DNA of 64,000 nucleotides from Pseudomonadota bacterium. Lineage in GTDB: Bacteria > Pseudomonadota > Gammaproteobacteria > Pseudomonadales > Pseudohongiellaceae. Made by a program: the position numbers and the translations under genes. The stretch lies in assembly GCA_027592275.1 (NCBI GenBank), contig JAQCKF010000020.1:1-64000 (forward strand), read 5' to 3'. Each line of letters begins with the position of its first letter. Positions within the stretch are counted from its first letter, which is position 1. Positions 52,934 to 62,008 of the stretch are shown piece after piece. The notes beneath the pieces were generated by a model that saw only the letters and a program-made list of their open reading frames with translations, had not been told where the DNA came from and searched no databases.

Positions 52934-53043
52934 CGCTCTAGAATATACACACCCTGTGGCTATTCTGCGAACTAGAAACGTGGGAAGCATCTGGTTTTTT
53001 GCGGTAAACTCATTGCTATTACAAAATTACAGCTGAGCGGCCT

Positions 53044-54075
53044 GTGAGCACCATGAAAGAGATCGATTCCTTCAAACCACTCCTCGTTGGTATTGCGCTC
53101 CTGGCGCAATTGATAATAGGGCAGGCCGCTGCTCAGAACGCCAGTACGTTAGAACCTGTAGCGGCGCCAATTCCTCCAGGGCTAGAAACTGTCGAATTTT
53201 ATAGTCCGGCAGTAGCTAGGCGGATGAAGTTCGATATCGTTTTGCCTGAAGGTTACTACCTCAGTGACGCGCGCTATCCTGTTCTCTACCTGCTGCACGG
53301 TTATATGCAAAATTACACGGTATGGGGGCGAAACCTGGCGGCAGCATTCTATGCGCGTGAATTGAATGATCTAATCGTTGTATTGCCCGATGCGGGAAAT
53401 AGTTGGTTTATCAATTATGCGTCCAGCACTGCGGGGCAAACGAACAATTGGGAAGACTACATTGTTAATGATGTAATCGGCCAGGTGGATAAGCGTTATC
53501 GCACGGAACCAAAACGCGAAGCTCGAGCAATCGCTGGTCTGTCGATGGGTGGCTTTGGAGCTTACTCACTGGGTCTTCGGCATAGCGAACTATTTGTCTC
53601 TATTGGAAGCACTAGTGGCGCTTTAGGTCATGCACGTACGGCTGCCGCTGCAATCCGCGCTGGCGTAATCCGCGCATCCGCCCCGGCAGACCCTCAGCGC
53701 CAGGCCAAGATCGATGAGGCAGATGCTTTTATCTCGAAGATTATCGATGTGCCGGGTTTTAGCACGCAGGGTGAGCGCACACCCAAGGGAGTCGACTTCG
53801 TAACAGCTGAGCAGGCCGAGGCCTACGACCCTTTTGCGATTATCTATGAGGTTCCCAGAAGCCAGATGCCGCACATCTATATGGATTCTGGAACCGAGGA
53901 TGGCCTAGTGCAAGTAGCACGCGAGATGGCGCAGCTATTGATGCTAAACAATGTGCCGTTTGACTATATGCAGGATCATGGAACGCATAACTCCGAATAC
54001 TGGCGTCGCTCCATCGGTCATATGATGACAATCCAGAACGAGGTGATGCAGCGTGCTTTAGGCAAGAGGCCCTAG
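53044..54075 (+). CDS. exported esterase D/FrmB-like alpha/beta hydrolase
   Basis: A 343-residue protein with a signal peptide (hydrophobic 14-27). The esterase D core is clear: PVLYLLHGYMQNYTVWGRN, then the nucleophile elbow GLSMGGFGAY, the acid in YMDSGTEDGLV, and the catalytic His in HGTHNSEYW. Such enzymes cleave small esters, including S-formylglutathione or cell-wall and polymer esters. GTG at 53,044 and ATG at 53,053 are both possible starts. It is 5 bp before the phytanoyl-CoA dioxygenase-like gene. Confidence 0.85.
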   Translation: MSTMKEIDSFKPLLVGIALLAQLIIGQAAAQNASTLEPVAAPIPPGLETVEFYSPAVARRMKFDIVLPEGYYLSDARYPVLYLLHGYMQNYTVWGRNLAAAFYARELNDLIVVLPDAGNSWFINYASSTAGQTNNWEDYIVNDVIGQVDKRYRTEPKREARAIAGLSMGGFGAYSLGLRHSELFVSIGSTSGALGHARTAAAAIRAGVIRASAPADPQRQAKIDEADAFISKIIDVPGFSTQGERTPKGVDFVTAEQAEAYDPFAIIYEVPRSQMPHIYMDSGTEDGLVQVAREMAQLLMLNNVPFDYMQDHGTHNSEYWRRSIGHMMTIQNEVMQRALGKRP

Positions 54076-54080
54076 TAGAA

Positions 54081-54914
54081 ATGGAAAAAGAAAACGTTAA
54101 AAAAAGCAGCGATGCAGTTTTATCTGAGTCTCAGGTAGCAGAGTTCCATGAACGTGGTTACCTAATTGCCGACTTTGATCTCGATGAGTCCATGCTCGAT
54201 AGCATCAAGGAGAAACTTCAGCCGCTCTATCCTGAAGACTATCAACAGAACCCGACACTGCCAGCAAGAATTCAAGATGGTTGGAAAACTGTAGACGAAG
54301 TTAGACAGCTAGCGAGAAACGCCAATATTGCGGCCGCGCTGCAGCAGCTACTGGGTCGGCAATCGTTGCCATTTCAGACTTTGAATTTTCCCATTGGCAC
54401 GCGGCAGTTCACGCACTCAGACACGATCCACTTCAATTCAATACCGAGCAACTTTATGGTTGGCGTCTGGGTGGCCTTGGAGGATATCGATGAAGACAAT
54501 GGTCCGCTATTGTATTACCCCGGAAGTCACAAGCTGCACGAGTACTCAATGGATGATTTTGATCTCGAGCCGGGCTATCACAACTACCACAAATACGAGG
54601 AACGTATTGCGCAACTAGTTGAGAAGGAAAAGTTAGAAGGGGAATATGGGGTCATTAAGAAAGGTGATGCGCTAATCTGGCACGCCAATCTTTTACACGG
54701 GGGCGCGCCGCAGAAAGACTTGGCTCGGTCTCGACACTCGCAAGTAACTCACTACTATTTCGCGGATTGTAAGTATTACACGCCGATGAATAGTACGGCT
54801 AAGCAATTGAATTTTCGCGAACCTTACTGGGTTCCTGATAGCGCCGATTATCAGTTGCCGAAACCGAACAGTCTATTCAATAGACTAGCCAGAAAAATCG
54901 GTATCATTCAGTAA
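54081..54914 (+). CDS. phytanoyl-CoA dioxygenase-family protein (PhyH)
   Basis: A 277-residue Fe(II)/2-oxoglutarate enzyme. The iron triad is H112 and D114 in FTHSDTIHF, and a later His in LLHGGAPQ. The Arg in ARSRHSQVTHYYF binds 2-oxoglutarate. PhyH enzymes hydroxylate branched acyl-CoA or many small molecules. The nearness to FadE and the esterase fits lipid breakdown, but the substrate is a guess. Confidence 0.82.
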   Translation: MEKENVKKSSDAVLSESQVAEFHERGYLIADFDLDESMLDSIKEKLQPLYPEDYQQNPTLPARIQDGWKTVDEVRQLARNANIAAALQQLLGRQSLPFQTLNFPIGTRQFTHSDTIHFNSIPSNFMVGVWVALEDIDEDNGPLLYYPGSHKLHEYSMDDFDLEPGYHNYHKYEERIAQLVEKEKLEGEYGVIKKGDALIWHANLLHGGAPQKDLARSRHSQVTHYYFADCKYYTPMNSTAKQLNFREPYWVPDSADYQLPKPNSLFNRLARKIGIIQ

Positions 54915-54970
54915 TTGTCGGTTAGCTTGTCATTACCTTGCTGATCGAATCGCCACGGAGCTAGGAAAGT

Positions 54971-56815
54971 ATGAGCACTTTAGTTCAGTCCTTAATTGCA
55001 TTAGCCTTGGTTTGGGTATTCGCCTATAGGCGCGCTCGCATGTCTACCATTCTCGTTTCCGTGCTAGTGCTTCTGCTAGCCATGACGTTCTATGCTGGAT
55101 TCGCTTGGTTACCTTGGCTACTCCTTTTATTGGTTGGTTTCTTCTATATCGCTACTGATTTGCGGATGCAATTGATGACGCAGCCGTTGTATAAATTCTT
55201 TCGCAGTTTGCTGCCGCCAATGAACCGTGCGGAGATGGAAGCATTGGAGGCCGGTGACGTCTGGTGGGAAGTAGAGCTATTTCAGGGGGACCCAGATTGG
55301 GACGAACTGCTGAACTACCCGAAACCGGAACTAACAGAGGCAGAGCAGGCATTCCTCGACAACGAGACTGAGACTCTGTGCGGCATGCTTGATGATTGGC
55401 AGATCGTGCAGATTGATAAAGACATGTCGCCCCAAGCCTGGCAATACATGAAGGATGCGGGTTTCCTCGGAATGATTATTCCGAAGGAATATGGTGGTCT
55501 AGGGTTCTCAGCCATCGCACATTCCAGCATTGTAACCAAGCTGGCCACCAAGAGCAGCAGCGCGGCGGTGACGGCTATGGTGCCAAACTCCTTGGGCCCT
55601 GCTGAACTGCTCTTAAAGTACGGCACCGATGAGCAGCGACAGCGCTATCTGCCCGGGTTAGCGAACGGGTCCGAGATTCCCTGTTTCGGCCTGACTAGTC
55701 CGGAAGCAGGCAGTGATGCAGGCTCGATCATAGACGCTGGCATCGTTTGTAAAGGAGAGTATAACGGCAAAGAATGCCTGGGCCTGTCTCTCACTTGGAA
55801 TAAGCGCTATATCACCTTGGCGCCAGTTGCCACTGTATTGGGCCTAGCCTTTAAGATGTTTGACCCGGATAGATTGCTGGGTGATGAGGCTGAGTTGGGC
55901 ATTACCGTTGCTTTGATACCGACCGATCATCCTGGTGTGGTTCACGGTAATCGTCATATTCCGATGGGCATGGCTTTTATGAACGGTCCGACCCAGGGCA
56001 CGGACGTCTTCATTCCTCTGGATTGGATTATTGGCGGGCCAGACTACGCCGGTAAGGGTTGGCAGATGCTTGTTGATTGCCTCTCCGAAGGCCGCGCCAT
56101 ATCACTTCCCGCCCTTAGTACGGCGATTGCTAAAGTTTGTTACAGGCTAACGGGCGCGTATTCACGTATTCGAACACAGTTCAATATGCCTATCGGAAAT
56201 TTTGAGGGGATAGAGGAGGCGCTCGCGCGCATAGCAGGTTACGCCTATCAGTTAGAAGCCTCTCGTGTCATGACCGCCGGCGCAGTCGACTTACATATCA
56301 AGCCTTCTGTGGTATCGGCGATAGCGAAGTACCACATGACCGAGAACGCACGTAAGGTGGTTCAGGATGCCATGGACGTACACGGTGGTCGGGGTCTGAT
56401 TCTAGGGCCATCCAATTATCTGGCCTATGCCTACATGAGCGTGCCTATCGCGATCACGGTTGAGGGCGCGAACATTTTGACGCTAAACTTGATTATATTT
56501 GGTCAGGGCGCGATCCGTTGCCATCCATTCATCTTCCGCGAGATGCAGGCAGCGCAGGACAGCGACAGCGAAGCGGGGCTGAAGGAGTTCGATAGTCTCA
56601 TCTTTCGTCACGCTGGCTACTGTTTTAGCAACTTCGTACGCACGCTCAGTCTTAGTCTCACGTTTGGTATAGTCGCGCGGGCACCAGTGCGTGATGCAAC
56701 GGCGAAACACTATCGACAGATAACCCGCATGAGCTCTTCTCTGGCATTGGTCTCAGACATCTCCATGATGTTGCTAAGCGGTGCGCTTAAGCGCAAAGAA
56801 CGACTCTCGTCATGA
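54971..56815 (+). CDS. fadE: acyl-CoA dehydrogenase FadE, N-terminal 614 residues (split by in-frame TGA)
   Basis: FadE carries out the first, FAD-dependent step of beta-oxidation. Two amino-terminal membrane segments (about 4-20 and 28-56) anchor it, as in E. coli FadE (about 814 residues). Key parts are MIIPKEYGGLGFSAIAHSSI, GLTSPEAGSDAGSI, the FAD region FMNGPTQGTDVFIP, and MDVHGGRGLILGPSNYL. The frame stops at a TGA (56,813-56,815) after LKRKERLSS, and the same frame then continues directly with the rest of FadE. In relatives an Arg is expected at this codon, so a CGA-to-TGA change is likely. Confidence 0.87.
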   Translation: MSTLVQSLIALALVWVFAYRRARMSTILVSVLVLLLAMTFYAGFAWLPWLLLLLVGFFYIATDLRMQLMTQPLYKFFRSLLPPMNRAEMEALEAGDVWWEVELFQGDPDWDELLNYPKPELTEAEQAFLDNETETLCGMLDDWQIVQIDKDMSPQAWQYMKDAGFLGMIIPKEYGGLGFSAIAHSSIVTKLATKSSSAAVTAMVPNSLGPAELLLKYGTDEQRQRYLPGLANGSEIPCFGLTSPEAGSDAGSIIDAGIVCKGEYNGKECLGLSLTWNKRYITLAPVATVLGLAFKMFDPDRLLGDEAELGITVALIPTDHPGVVHGNRHIPMGMAFMNGPTQGTDVFIPLDWIIGGPDYAGKGWQMLVDCLSEGRAISLPALSTAIAKVCYRLTGAYSRIRTQFNMPIGNFEGIEEALARIAGYAYQLEASRVMTAGAVDLHIKPSVVSAIAKYHMTENARKVVQDAMDVHGGRGLILGPSNYLAYAYMSVPIAITVEGANILTLNLIIFGQGAIRCHPFIFREMQAAQDSDSEAGLKEFDSLIFRHAGYCFSNFVRTLSLSLTFGIVARAPVRDATAKHYRQITRMSSSLALVSDISMMLLSGALKRKERLSS

Positions 56816-56824
56816 CTTGGCGAT

Positions 56825-57385
56825 GTGCTTAGTAATCTTTATCTAGCTACCGCCGTATTGAAGTACTACTCAGATAATGGCAGCAATCGAGAAGACTTGC
56901 CGTATGTAGATTGGAATATTCAATTGGCGATGTACAACTGTCAGATTGCGTTTAGCGAATTCTTCGAAAACTTGCCCAATAAGCCCATTGCCTGGCTGCT
57001 GAAGCTTGTGGTCTTCCCTTATGGCAGGCGTTACAAGCTGCCGAATGACGCGCTTGAACAGATCATGGTAAAGACTATGTTCAGCGATTCACCTCTTCGA
57101 GACCGAATTAGCGAGCCTATGTATATTGGTAAGGATGCTAGCGACCCGAGTTTCATTATCGAAGATGCCTTCACGAAACTGCAAGCAACTAAAGCCACTC
57201 GAGATGCGATTCGGCAGGCTTTGAAGGATGGGGATCTAACCGACAGCAGTGACCTAAGCGTCTTGGTTAAAGCGGCAGTTAAGAAGAAGGTTTGTTCTAA
57301 GTCCGAGGCTGATGCTTATCTGGCAGCCGAAGCGGCGAGAGATCTGGCAATACAAGTGGATGATTTTCCCGCCGACCAATTCTAG
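56825..57385 (+). CDS. fadE: acyl-CoA dehydrogenase FadE, C-terminal part after the in-frame TGA
   Basis: This continues FadE in the same frame. The codons right after the TGA (LGD, then VLSNLYLATAVLKYYSDNG) match the E. coli junction, and the rest is the FadE-specific carboxy-terminal DUF1974 region (NLPNKPIAWLLKLVVFPYGR, DASDPSFIIEDAF). Joined across the TGA the product would be about 804 residues, the normal length. No ribosome-binding site fits a separate start here, so the part is expressed only by readthrough, or not at all. Confidence 0.82.
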   Translation: MLSNLYLATAVLKYYSDNGSNREDLPYVDWNIQLAMYNCQIAFSEFFENLPNKPIAWLLKLVVFPYGRRYKLPNDALEQIMVKTMFSDSPLRDRISEPMYIGKDASDPSFIIEDAFTKLQATKATRDAIRQALKDGDLTDSSDLSVLVKAAVKKKVCSKSEADAYLAAEAARDLAIQVDDFPADQF

Positions 57386-57421
57386 TTGGTAAGCGTTGAG
57401 AGGGTAGTAAGCGATTCACCA

Positions 57422-58207
57422 CTAGTCGAACTTAATTTCGTCTTCGTCATGGACGTTGCCAACCTGCCTAGCGTCGACCATGGCCTGCAGTGAGCTAGAC
57501 TTAAACTCGCGCCGATAGAGCACGAATATGACCACTGCGCATGCAGCCATGAAGAACCAATCGTTAATAAACCAGGCGAGTGCGGCCATAGCGAAATAGT
57601 AAGCGCGTATTCCGTAGTTGTAGCTGTGCGCGGCGCGGTCCAACACCTTCGCCACCGCCTTAAAATCCCGAGGCACTGCCTGCGCCTGATACTTCTCTTT
57701 GCCCTTGTAATATCTGACCGTATTGAAGGACGAACCAAATAAGATAAAACAGAACCCATACTGGCGCAGCGCCCAGCTAAATGTGAAGAAGCCATACACA
57801 AAGATAAAAATCATCAATAGCAATTTCATCTGAACGATTTCCAGAGAAACTTCATCGACGAACTGGAGCGACGACATATCCATGAAATCTTCGCTGGCTG
57901 CGCTGAGCACGGTAACAAGACTTGCCAATATGAGTAAGGATGTCGAGGCCATGAATGAGACCTGCCGCTCCAAGCTGCCGAGCAGGTCAGAATCCACTTC
58001 GCTCATACCGCTCTTCGAGAGCTTCAGTACCCATTCCTTACGGTATCGATACAGCACACTAGAGAGGCTATTTCGCCTCTTAGCCTGATTGCGTGCGAAT
58101 AGGCTATAGCCTAGCCAGCAACTGAGGAACCAGAAAAAACTGAATATGTCGAGAGGGTATATGTCCATGGCGCGCAGCTTACTCACAGAGATATTGAATT
58201 GCAACAT
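57422..58207 (-). CDS. DUF599 family membrane protein
   Basis: A 261-residue protein with about four or five hydrophobic segments. DUF599 marks are YSLFARNQAKRRNSLSSVLY near 34, FMASTSLLILASLVTVLSA near 85, and the loop RYYKGKEKYQAQAVPRDFKA with YNYGIRAYYFAMAALAWF. The family is uncharacterised and found in many Proteobacteria. It is convergent with fadE and divergent from the ModF-like gene. Confidence 0.8.
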   Translation of the reverse strand: MLQFNISVSKLRAMDIYPLDIFSFFWFLSCWLGYSLFARNQAKRRNSLSSVLYRYRKEWVLKLSKSGMSEVDSDLLGSLERQVSFMASTSLLILASLVTVLSAASEDFMDMSSLQFVDEVSLEIVQMKLLLMIFIFVYGFFTFSWALRQYGFCFILFGSSFNTVRYYKGKEKYQAQAVPRDFKAVAKVLDRAAHSYNYGIRAYYFAMAALAWFINDWFFMAACAVVIFVLYRREFKSSSLQAMVDARQVGNVHDEDEIKFD

Positions 58208-58307
58208 TGTGCCCTAAATCTGTGCGCTTGTTCTCGATAGATTGAGGAATTCTGTCGGCTGACATCAAGGCAGGAAACTTAGCAACGACTGTGGCAACAT
58301 CGCTCTC

Positions 58308-59825
58308 ATGCAAACAGTAGTTTCAATAGATAATGCGCAATGCCGCATCGGCAGGCAAGCGCTGTTGACGATAGGGCATTTTGCTATCGAGCCGGGCCAG
58401 CATTGGTGTCTGTTCGGGCCGAATGGCTGTGGAAAGACGCTTCTGGCTAATCTACTCGCCGGTAAGCGCCCCGAATCTAGCAGTTATGTCAGCTATGGCC
58501 CAAATTTTGATCCTGCCCTTGATCTGCATATCGTTTCCTTTGAGGAGCAGCAGCGCCTCTGGGCGAGAGATAATCGGCTCGATATCAGTGAATTCAGCGG
58601 TGACGCTCAGGACAAAGGGACTGTAGTTGAAGATTTAATTCGCGCGTCTCGGTCGAAGCAGAACCAAGACGATGTGCTACTCGCCGACCTAATTGAACAG
58701 CTCGCACTCGCACAAGTACTAAGCAAGGGTATTCGATTTCTGTCGTCGGGACAGATTCGCAAGGTGCTCATCGCACGTTCTCTCTATGCTTATCGTGATG
58801 GCTCGCCGCAGTTACTTATTCTGGATGATCCTCTCGAGAGTATAGATCGAGATTCTAGGGAGCAGATCAGAAGCACGATTGATAAAACCATGAGCGCGCA
58901 ATTCAGTAGCCTGCAGTTGTGTCGGCGGCAGCAGGATATCTTGCCGGGCGTGAGCCATATGGCAGTCATGCAGCGCGGTAGTGCCCGCATGGAAATAACT
59001 GCGCAGGGCTTGCTTGCTGAAGTATTGAAGACTTCGGAATTTGCGAATGTCAGTGCTGTTGGCATCGAGCCAATTGCGAATCTGGATGCGCTTCTGCCTC
59101 ACGAAACTCCAACAAGGGAGCGTAGTGAAGAGCTAATTCGACTGGAGGACGTACAGGCCAGCTATGGCGATAGCAAAGTCCTTGTCGATGTGAACTGGAT
59201 CATGACTGGTCGAGACCACGTTGTAATAGAAGGGCCCAACGGCTGCGGAAAATCGACATTGCTCTCTCTAATCGACGGGGAGAATCACAAGGGCTATGGA
59301 CAGCAGGTTTTTCTATTCGGTCGCCTAAAAGGAAGTGGCGAAACGATATGGGAAACCAAGAAACACTTCGGTATCGTCTCCAACGAGTTGCATAACAAAT
59401 ATATTAAGGGTTGGAGAGTGTTAGACGTTGTGGTTTCCGGCTTCTTCGACTCGGTCGGCCTGTATGACGAGAGTGGCACTACAGAAGTTGATCTAGCGAA
59501 GCGCTGGATAGCGGCGCTAGGACTGGAGCAATGGGAGAAACAGTATTATCACGAGATATCTTTTGGTCAGCAGCGGCTAGTTTTGCTCGCTCGGGCGATG
59601 ATCAAGAAGCCCCGTATACTCATTCTGGATGAACCCTGCGTAGGTCTGGACGACTATCATCGTCAATTGATTCTTAGCGTGTTAGATGCGATTGCACAAA
59701 GGTCGCTGACCAATATTCTGTATGTGACTCACGTGGCCGATGAGCAGCCAAGTTGCATCAATCAGGTTCTGCGTTTTAAAGAACAGGACGACGGTGGGTT
59801 TAGTATCGAGCAGGTAGATTCTTAG
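58308..59825 (+). CDS. modF: double-domain ABC ATPase, ModF-like
   Basis: A 505-residue protein of two ABC domains without membrane parts. Domain 1 has Walker A GPNGCGKT near 37, signature LSSGQIRK, and Walker B LLILDDPLESID. Domain 2 has Walker A GPNGCGKST near 308, signature ISFGQQRLV, and Walker B ILILDEPCVGLD. Length and layout match E. coli ModF/PhrA (490 residues), a protein encoded next to molybdate transport genes. Here no modABC genes are nearby, although two molybdenum enzymes lie 20-40 kb away. The role is not settled even in E. coli. Confidence 0.8.
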   Translation: MQTVVSIDNAQCRIGRQALLTIGHFAIEPGQHWCLFGPNGCGKTLLANLLAGKRPESSSYVSYGPNFDPALDLHIVSFEEQQRLWARDNRLDISEFSGDAQDKGTVVEDLIRASRSKQNQDDVLLADLIEQLALAQVLSKGIRFLSSGQIRKVLIARSLYAYRDGSPQLLILDDPLESIDRDSREQIRSTIDKTMSAQFSSLQLCRRQQDILPGVSHMAVMQRGSARMEITAQGLLAEVLKTSEFANVSAVGIEPIANLDALLPHETPTRERSEELIRLEDVQASYGDSKVLVDVNWIMTGRDHVVIEGPNGCGKSTLLSLIDGENHKGYGQQVFLFGRLKGSGETIWETKKHFGIVSNELHNKYIKGWRVLDVVVSGFFDSVGLYDESGTTEVDLAKRWIAALGLEQWEKQYYHEISFGQQRLVLLARAMIKKPRILILDEPCVGLDDYHRQLILSVLDAIAQRSLTNILYVTHVADEQPSCINQVLRFKEQDDGGFSIEQVDS

Positions 59826-59901
59826 GGCTGTTTAAAACCCAAGCACTACTAAGACCCGAATGCTATTTCCTGTTAGCGGACAAGCCGTTGAATGACAATA
59901 C

Positions 59902-59933
59902 AACTAAGTTCGAATGTAACTAAGTGCGAATGT
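59902..59933. repeat. 16-bp tandem duplication across the end of the CBS gene
   Basis: AACTAAGTTCGAATGT (59,902-59,917) and AACTAAGTGCGAATGT (59,918-59,933) differ at one base. The second unit contains the stop codon of the minus-strand CBS gene, so the last codons and the stop are copied once past the gene end. Confidence 0.75.
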
Positions 59934-60351
59934 AACTTTCGAGCTGCTCTATGGTCGTTTGCTGCACAGAAATTACATCCTTCACAAGATCGCCAATAGA
60001 CACCACCCCGACTACAGTTGTGTCATCTACGATAGGAAGGTGGCGGATATGATGCTCGGTCATCACCTCTAATGCGTTTTGCACGCTGTCAGTGGGTGCT
60101 ACGGTGATGACATTCGAGCTCATGATCTCGCCGACCAAGGTCTTCTTTGAGCTGCGGCCTTTAAGGATCACCTCTCGCGCATAGTCCCGCTCCGAGATGA
60201 TGCCCTCAAGTTTGGCGCCGTCCATGACCAGTAAAGCGCCGGCACGTTTATCCGCCATAACCTGAATCGCTTCGAAGACGGTATTAGTCGGTGGGACCGA
60301 CCAGATGTCGCCATTCTCTTTTTGATTTAGTATCTGCTGTAATGTGTGCAT
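59920..60351 (-). CDS. CBS-domain pair protein
   Basis: A 143-residue protein of two CBS domains: MADKRAGALLVMDGAKLEGI with SERDYAREV, and VQNALEVMTEHHIRHLPIVD with GVVSIGDLVKDV. CBS pairs bind adenine nucleotides such as AMP, ATP or SAM. Stand-alone proteins of this size usually act as energy sensors. The ATG at 60,351 has GGAG 6 bases upstream and is preferred to the TTG at 60,354. Confidence 0.85.
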   Translation of the reverse strand: MHTLQQILNQKENGDIWSVPPTNTVFEAIQVMADKRAGALLVMDGAKLEGIISERDYAREVILKGRSSKKTLVGEIMSSNVITVAPTDSVQNALEVMTEHHIRHLPIVDDTTVVGVVSIGDLVKDVISVQQTTIEQLESYIRT

Positions 60352-60377
60352 CAATCACTCCCTCATAGGAGTAACGA

Positions 60378-60923
60378 CTAATTTACCCGAGACAGAGAAA
60401 TGCTGGCGAAGCCTGAATTATTACCATAGAAGCCATAACTATCATTAACAAACAGGGTGAGTTTGCCGTCACAAGTTGCGACGAAGTTGTAACTACCACT
60501 AGCTTCATCAAAAGTTAGATCGGAAACCCCGACCAAGCTGCTACGTTTGCAGTTTGCCTGCAGTAGCATCAATTCGAACCAATTATGTTCTCTGGAACGT
60601 TTCAGCAATGAAACCGCTGGGAGTGGCATCACGCTGTCGGCAAAACCGTACTGATCCAGAGTTTGCTCTTTTTCATTCTTATCGATAGTGCTGTCCACCC
60701 AGTTACTGAGCAGGTTTATTTTAAGTGCATACTGCATATTCGCCTGTAGACCAACCTCAGTATCGAAGTTTGGAATATTCGTGAAGAACTGCAGCGCTGC
60801 CGTTTCACCAGTCATCAATACCTCGCCTGGCTGCGCGTCACCGATAGACATCCAACCGGGCACGGCGCAGGAGCTCAGTGAAACCGTGGTTAGAATGGCA
60901 ACTAGTGCCTTAAATTTCTTCAA
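60378..60923 (-). CDS. putative lipoprotein of unknown function
   Basis: A 181-residue protein with a lipoprotein signal: basic start, hydrophobic 6-16, and lipobox LSSC with Cys19. The mature part is beta-rich (FVATCDGKLTLFVNDSYGFY, GFASISLSRVN), with two further Cys (ANCKRSS and ATCDG) that may form a disulfide. I recognise no family. The start is TTG with GAGAGA upstream. It is 27 bp upstream of the CBS gene on the same strand. Confidence 0.6.
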   Translation of the reverse strand: MKKFKALVAILTTVSLSSCAVPGWMSIGDAQPGEVLMTGETAALQFFTNIPNFDTEVGLQANMQYALKINLLSNWVDSTIDKNEKEQTLDQYGFADSVMPLPAVSLLKRSREHNWFELMLLQANCKRSSLVGVSDLTFDEASGSYNFVATCDGKLTLFVNDSYGFYGNNSGFASISLSRVN

Positions 60924-61058
60924 TGCTGTCTCTCTCTAAATAGGTTCCAATTTCATACTACTACTAGGTGTGGCTTAGCTCAATTGATGATCGAAAAAAT
61001 CGAATCGTAAGTGTTACTATCTGGAACAGGTGCTGCAACTAGAGGAAGAGGCAAGACG

Positions 61059-61415
61059 ATGGAACAGATTGAGTGGGAAGATTTTCTTAAGGTCGAGCTT
61101 AGAGTAGGCACTATTATTGCTGCGGAGGACTTTCCCGAGGCGCGGCGCCCGGCGTTCAAACTACAGGTGGATTTTGGTGAAGAGATTGGCATAAAGAAAT
61201 CCAGCGCTCAGATTACACAGCTCTATAAGAAGGAGGACCTAGTAGGGAAGCAGGTCATGGCTGTGGTGAATTTTCCAGCCAAGCAGATTGGTCCCATTAT
61301 GTCTGAGTGCCTAGTCACGGGGTTCTATGACAAGGATGGTGCGGTGGTATTAGCAGTGCCTGATCCATCGGTTGTAGGTGTTGGCGATGTTGCGAATGGT
61401 GAACGTCTCGTATAG
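61059..61415 (+). CDS. CsaA-like tRNA-binding domain protein
   Basis: From the ATG at 61,059 (AGAGGAAGAG upstream) it encodes about 118 residues of a single tRNA-binding OB fold: [53 protein letters not shown]. The Ser-rich KKSSAQIT segment is typical of CsaA, a dimeric protein tied to protein export in Bacillus and also able to bind tRNA. In Gammaproteobacteria its role is unclear. Confidence 0.87.
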   Translation: MEQIEWEDFLKVELRVGTIIAAEDFPEARRPAFKLQVDFGEEIGIKKSSAQITQLYKKEDLVGKQVMAVVNFPAKQIGPIMSECLVTGFYDKDGAVVLAVPDPSVVGVGDVANGERLV

Positions 61416-61453
61416 GAAATCGTTATTTTTCTCAGATTCGAGGAGCGTAGTGA

Positions 61454-61897
61454 GTGATTAACAGGTTTTCTAGAATTTTGATCTTGTTCGTAAGCTTGGT
61501 TTTAGTCAGTCCGCTGAGCTATTCCCAGACTGAGATCGCTGCTCGTATTATTGTTACAACGGGCAAGGTGGAAGTGGTAAGAGCGAATGGCAACCGTGAA
61601 CTCCTACAAAGGCGCAGTGCTATCAGTGTAGGAGAGACTGTAGAAACTCCGGCAGACGGAGCGGCGCAGCTTAGGTTTGTCGATGATGCTCCTGTCGCAC
61701 TAGGGTGCGCTTCCAAGTTACGCGTGAACGCCTACAGTTACGGGCAAGTAGATACAGATCAGGCGGAGTTGGTGCTTCTAGCAGGAAATTTACGATCCAT
61801 TTTTGGGGAAATTGAAGCCGCAAGCTATCGTTTGAGGATTGCAGATTCGGTGGTGCAGGGTGGTGCTCGAGATTTTGAGGTAACTCTTAGAGCTTAA
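61454..61897 (+). CDS. exported FecR-domain protein
   Basis: A 147-residue protein with a signal peptide ending near LSYSQ and one FecR-type beta domain: ARIIVTTGKVEVVRANGNRE, AISVGETVETPADGAAQLRF, LLAGNLRSIFGE, and VVQGGARDFEV. In the classic system FecR is a membrane anti-sigma factor. Here there is no membrane helix, sigma factor or TonB receptor nearby, so this is a stand-alone periplasmic domain of unknown role. The start is GTG. Confidence 0.72.
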   Translation: MINRFSRILILFVSLVLVSPLSYSQTEIAARIIVTTGKVEVVRANGNRELLQRRSAISVGETVETPADGAAQLRFVDDAPVALGCASKLRVNAYSYGQVDTDQAELVLLAGNLRSIFGEIEAASYRLRIADSVVQGGARDFEVTLRA

Positions 61898-62008
61898 TCA
61901 TTTCGACGATCGTTGTTCAGCAAGCTGATTCCAGCTCAAATACTTTTGAGAACTAGGCGCTCTAGTGGTAAAACAAGTTGCGGCTTACCGCAAACAAGGG
62001 AGTAAATA

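Noticed and set aside
56813..56815. Selenocysteine at the fadE TGA
   Set aside because: Relatives are expected to have Arg here, not Cys, and I see no convincing SECIS-like hairpin right after the codon.
57382..57801. A 139-codon minus-strand frame
   Set aside because: It lies inside the DUF599 gene in another frame, and only the DUF599 frame shows a family pattern.
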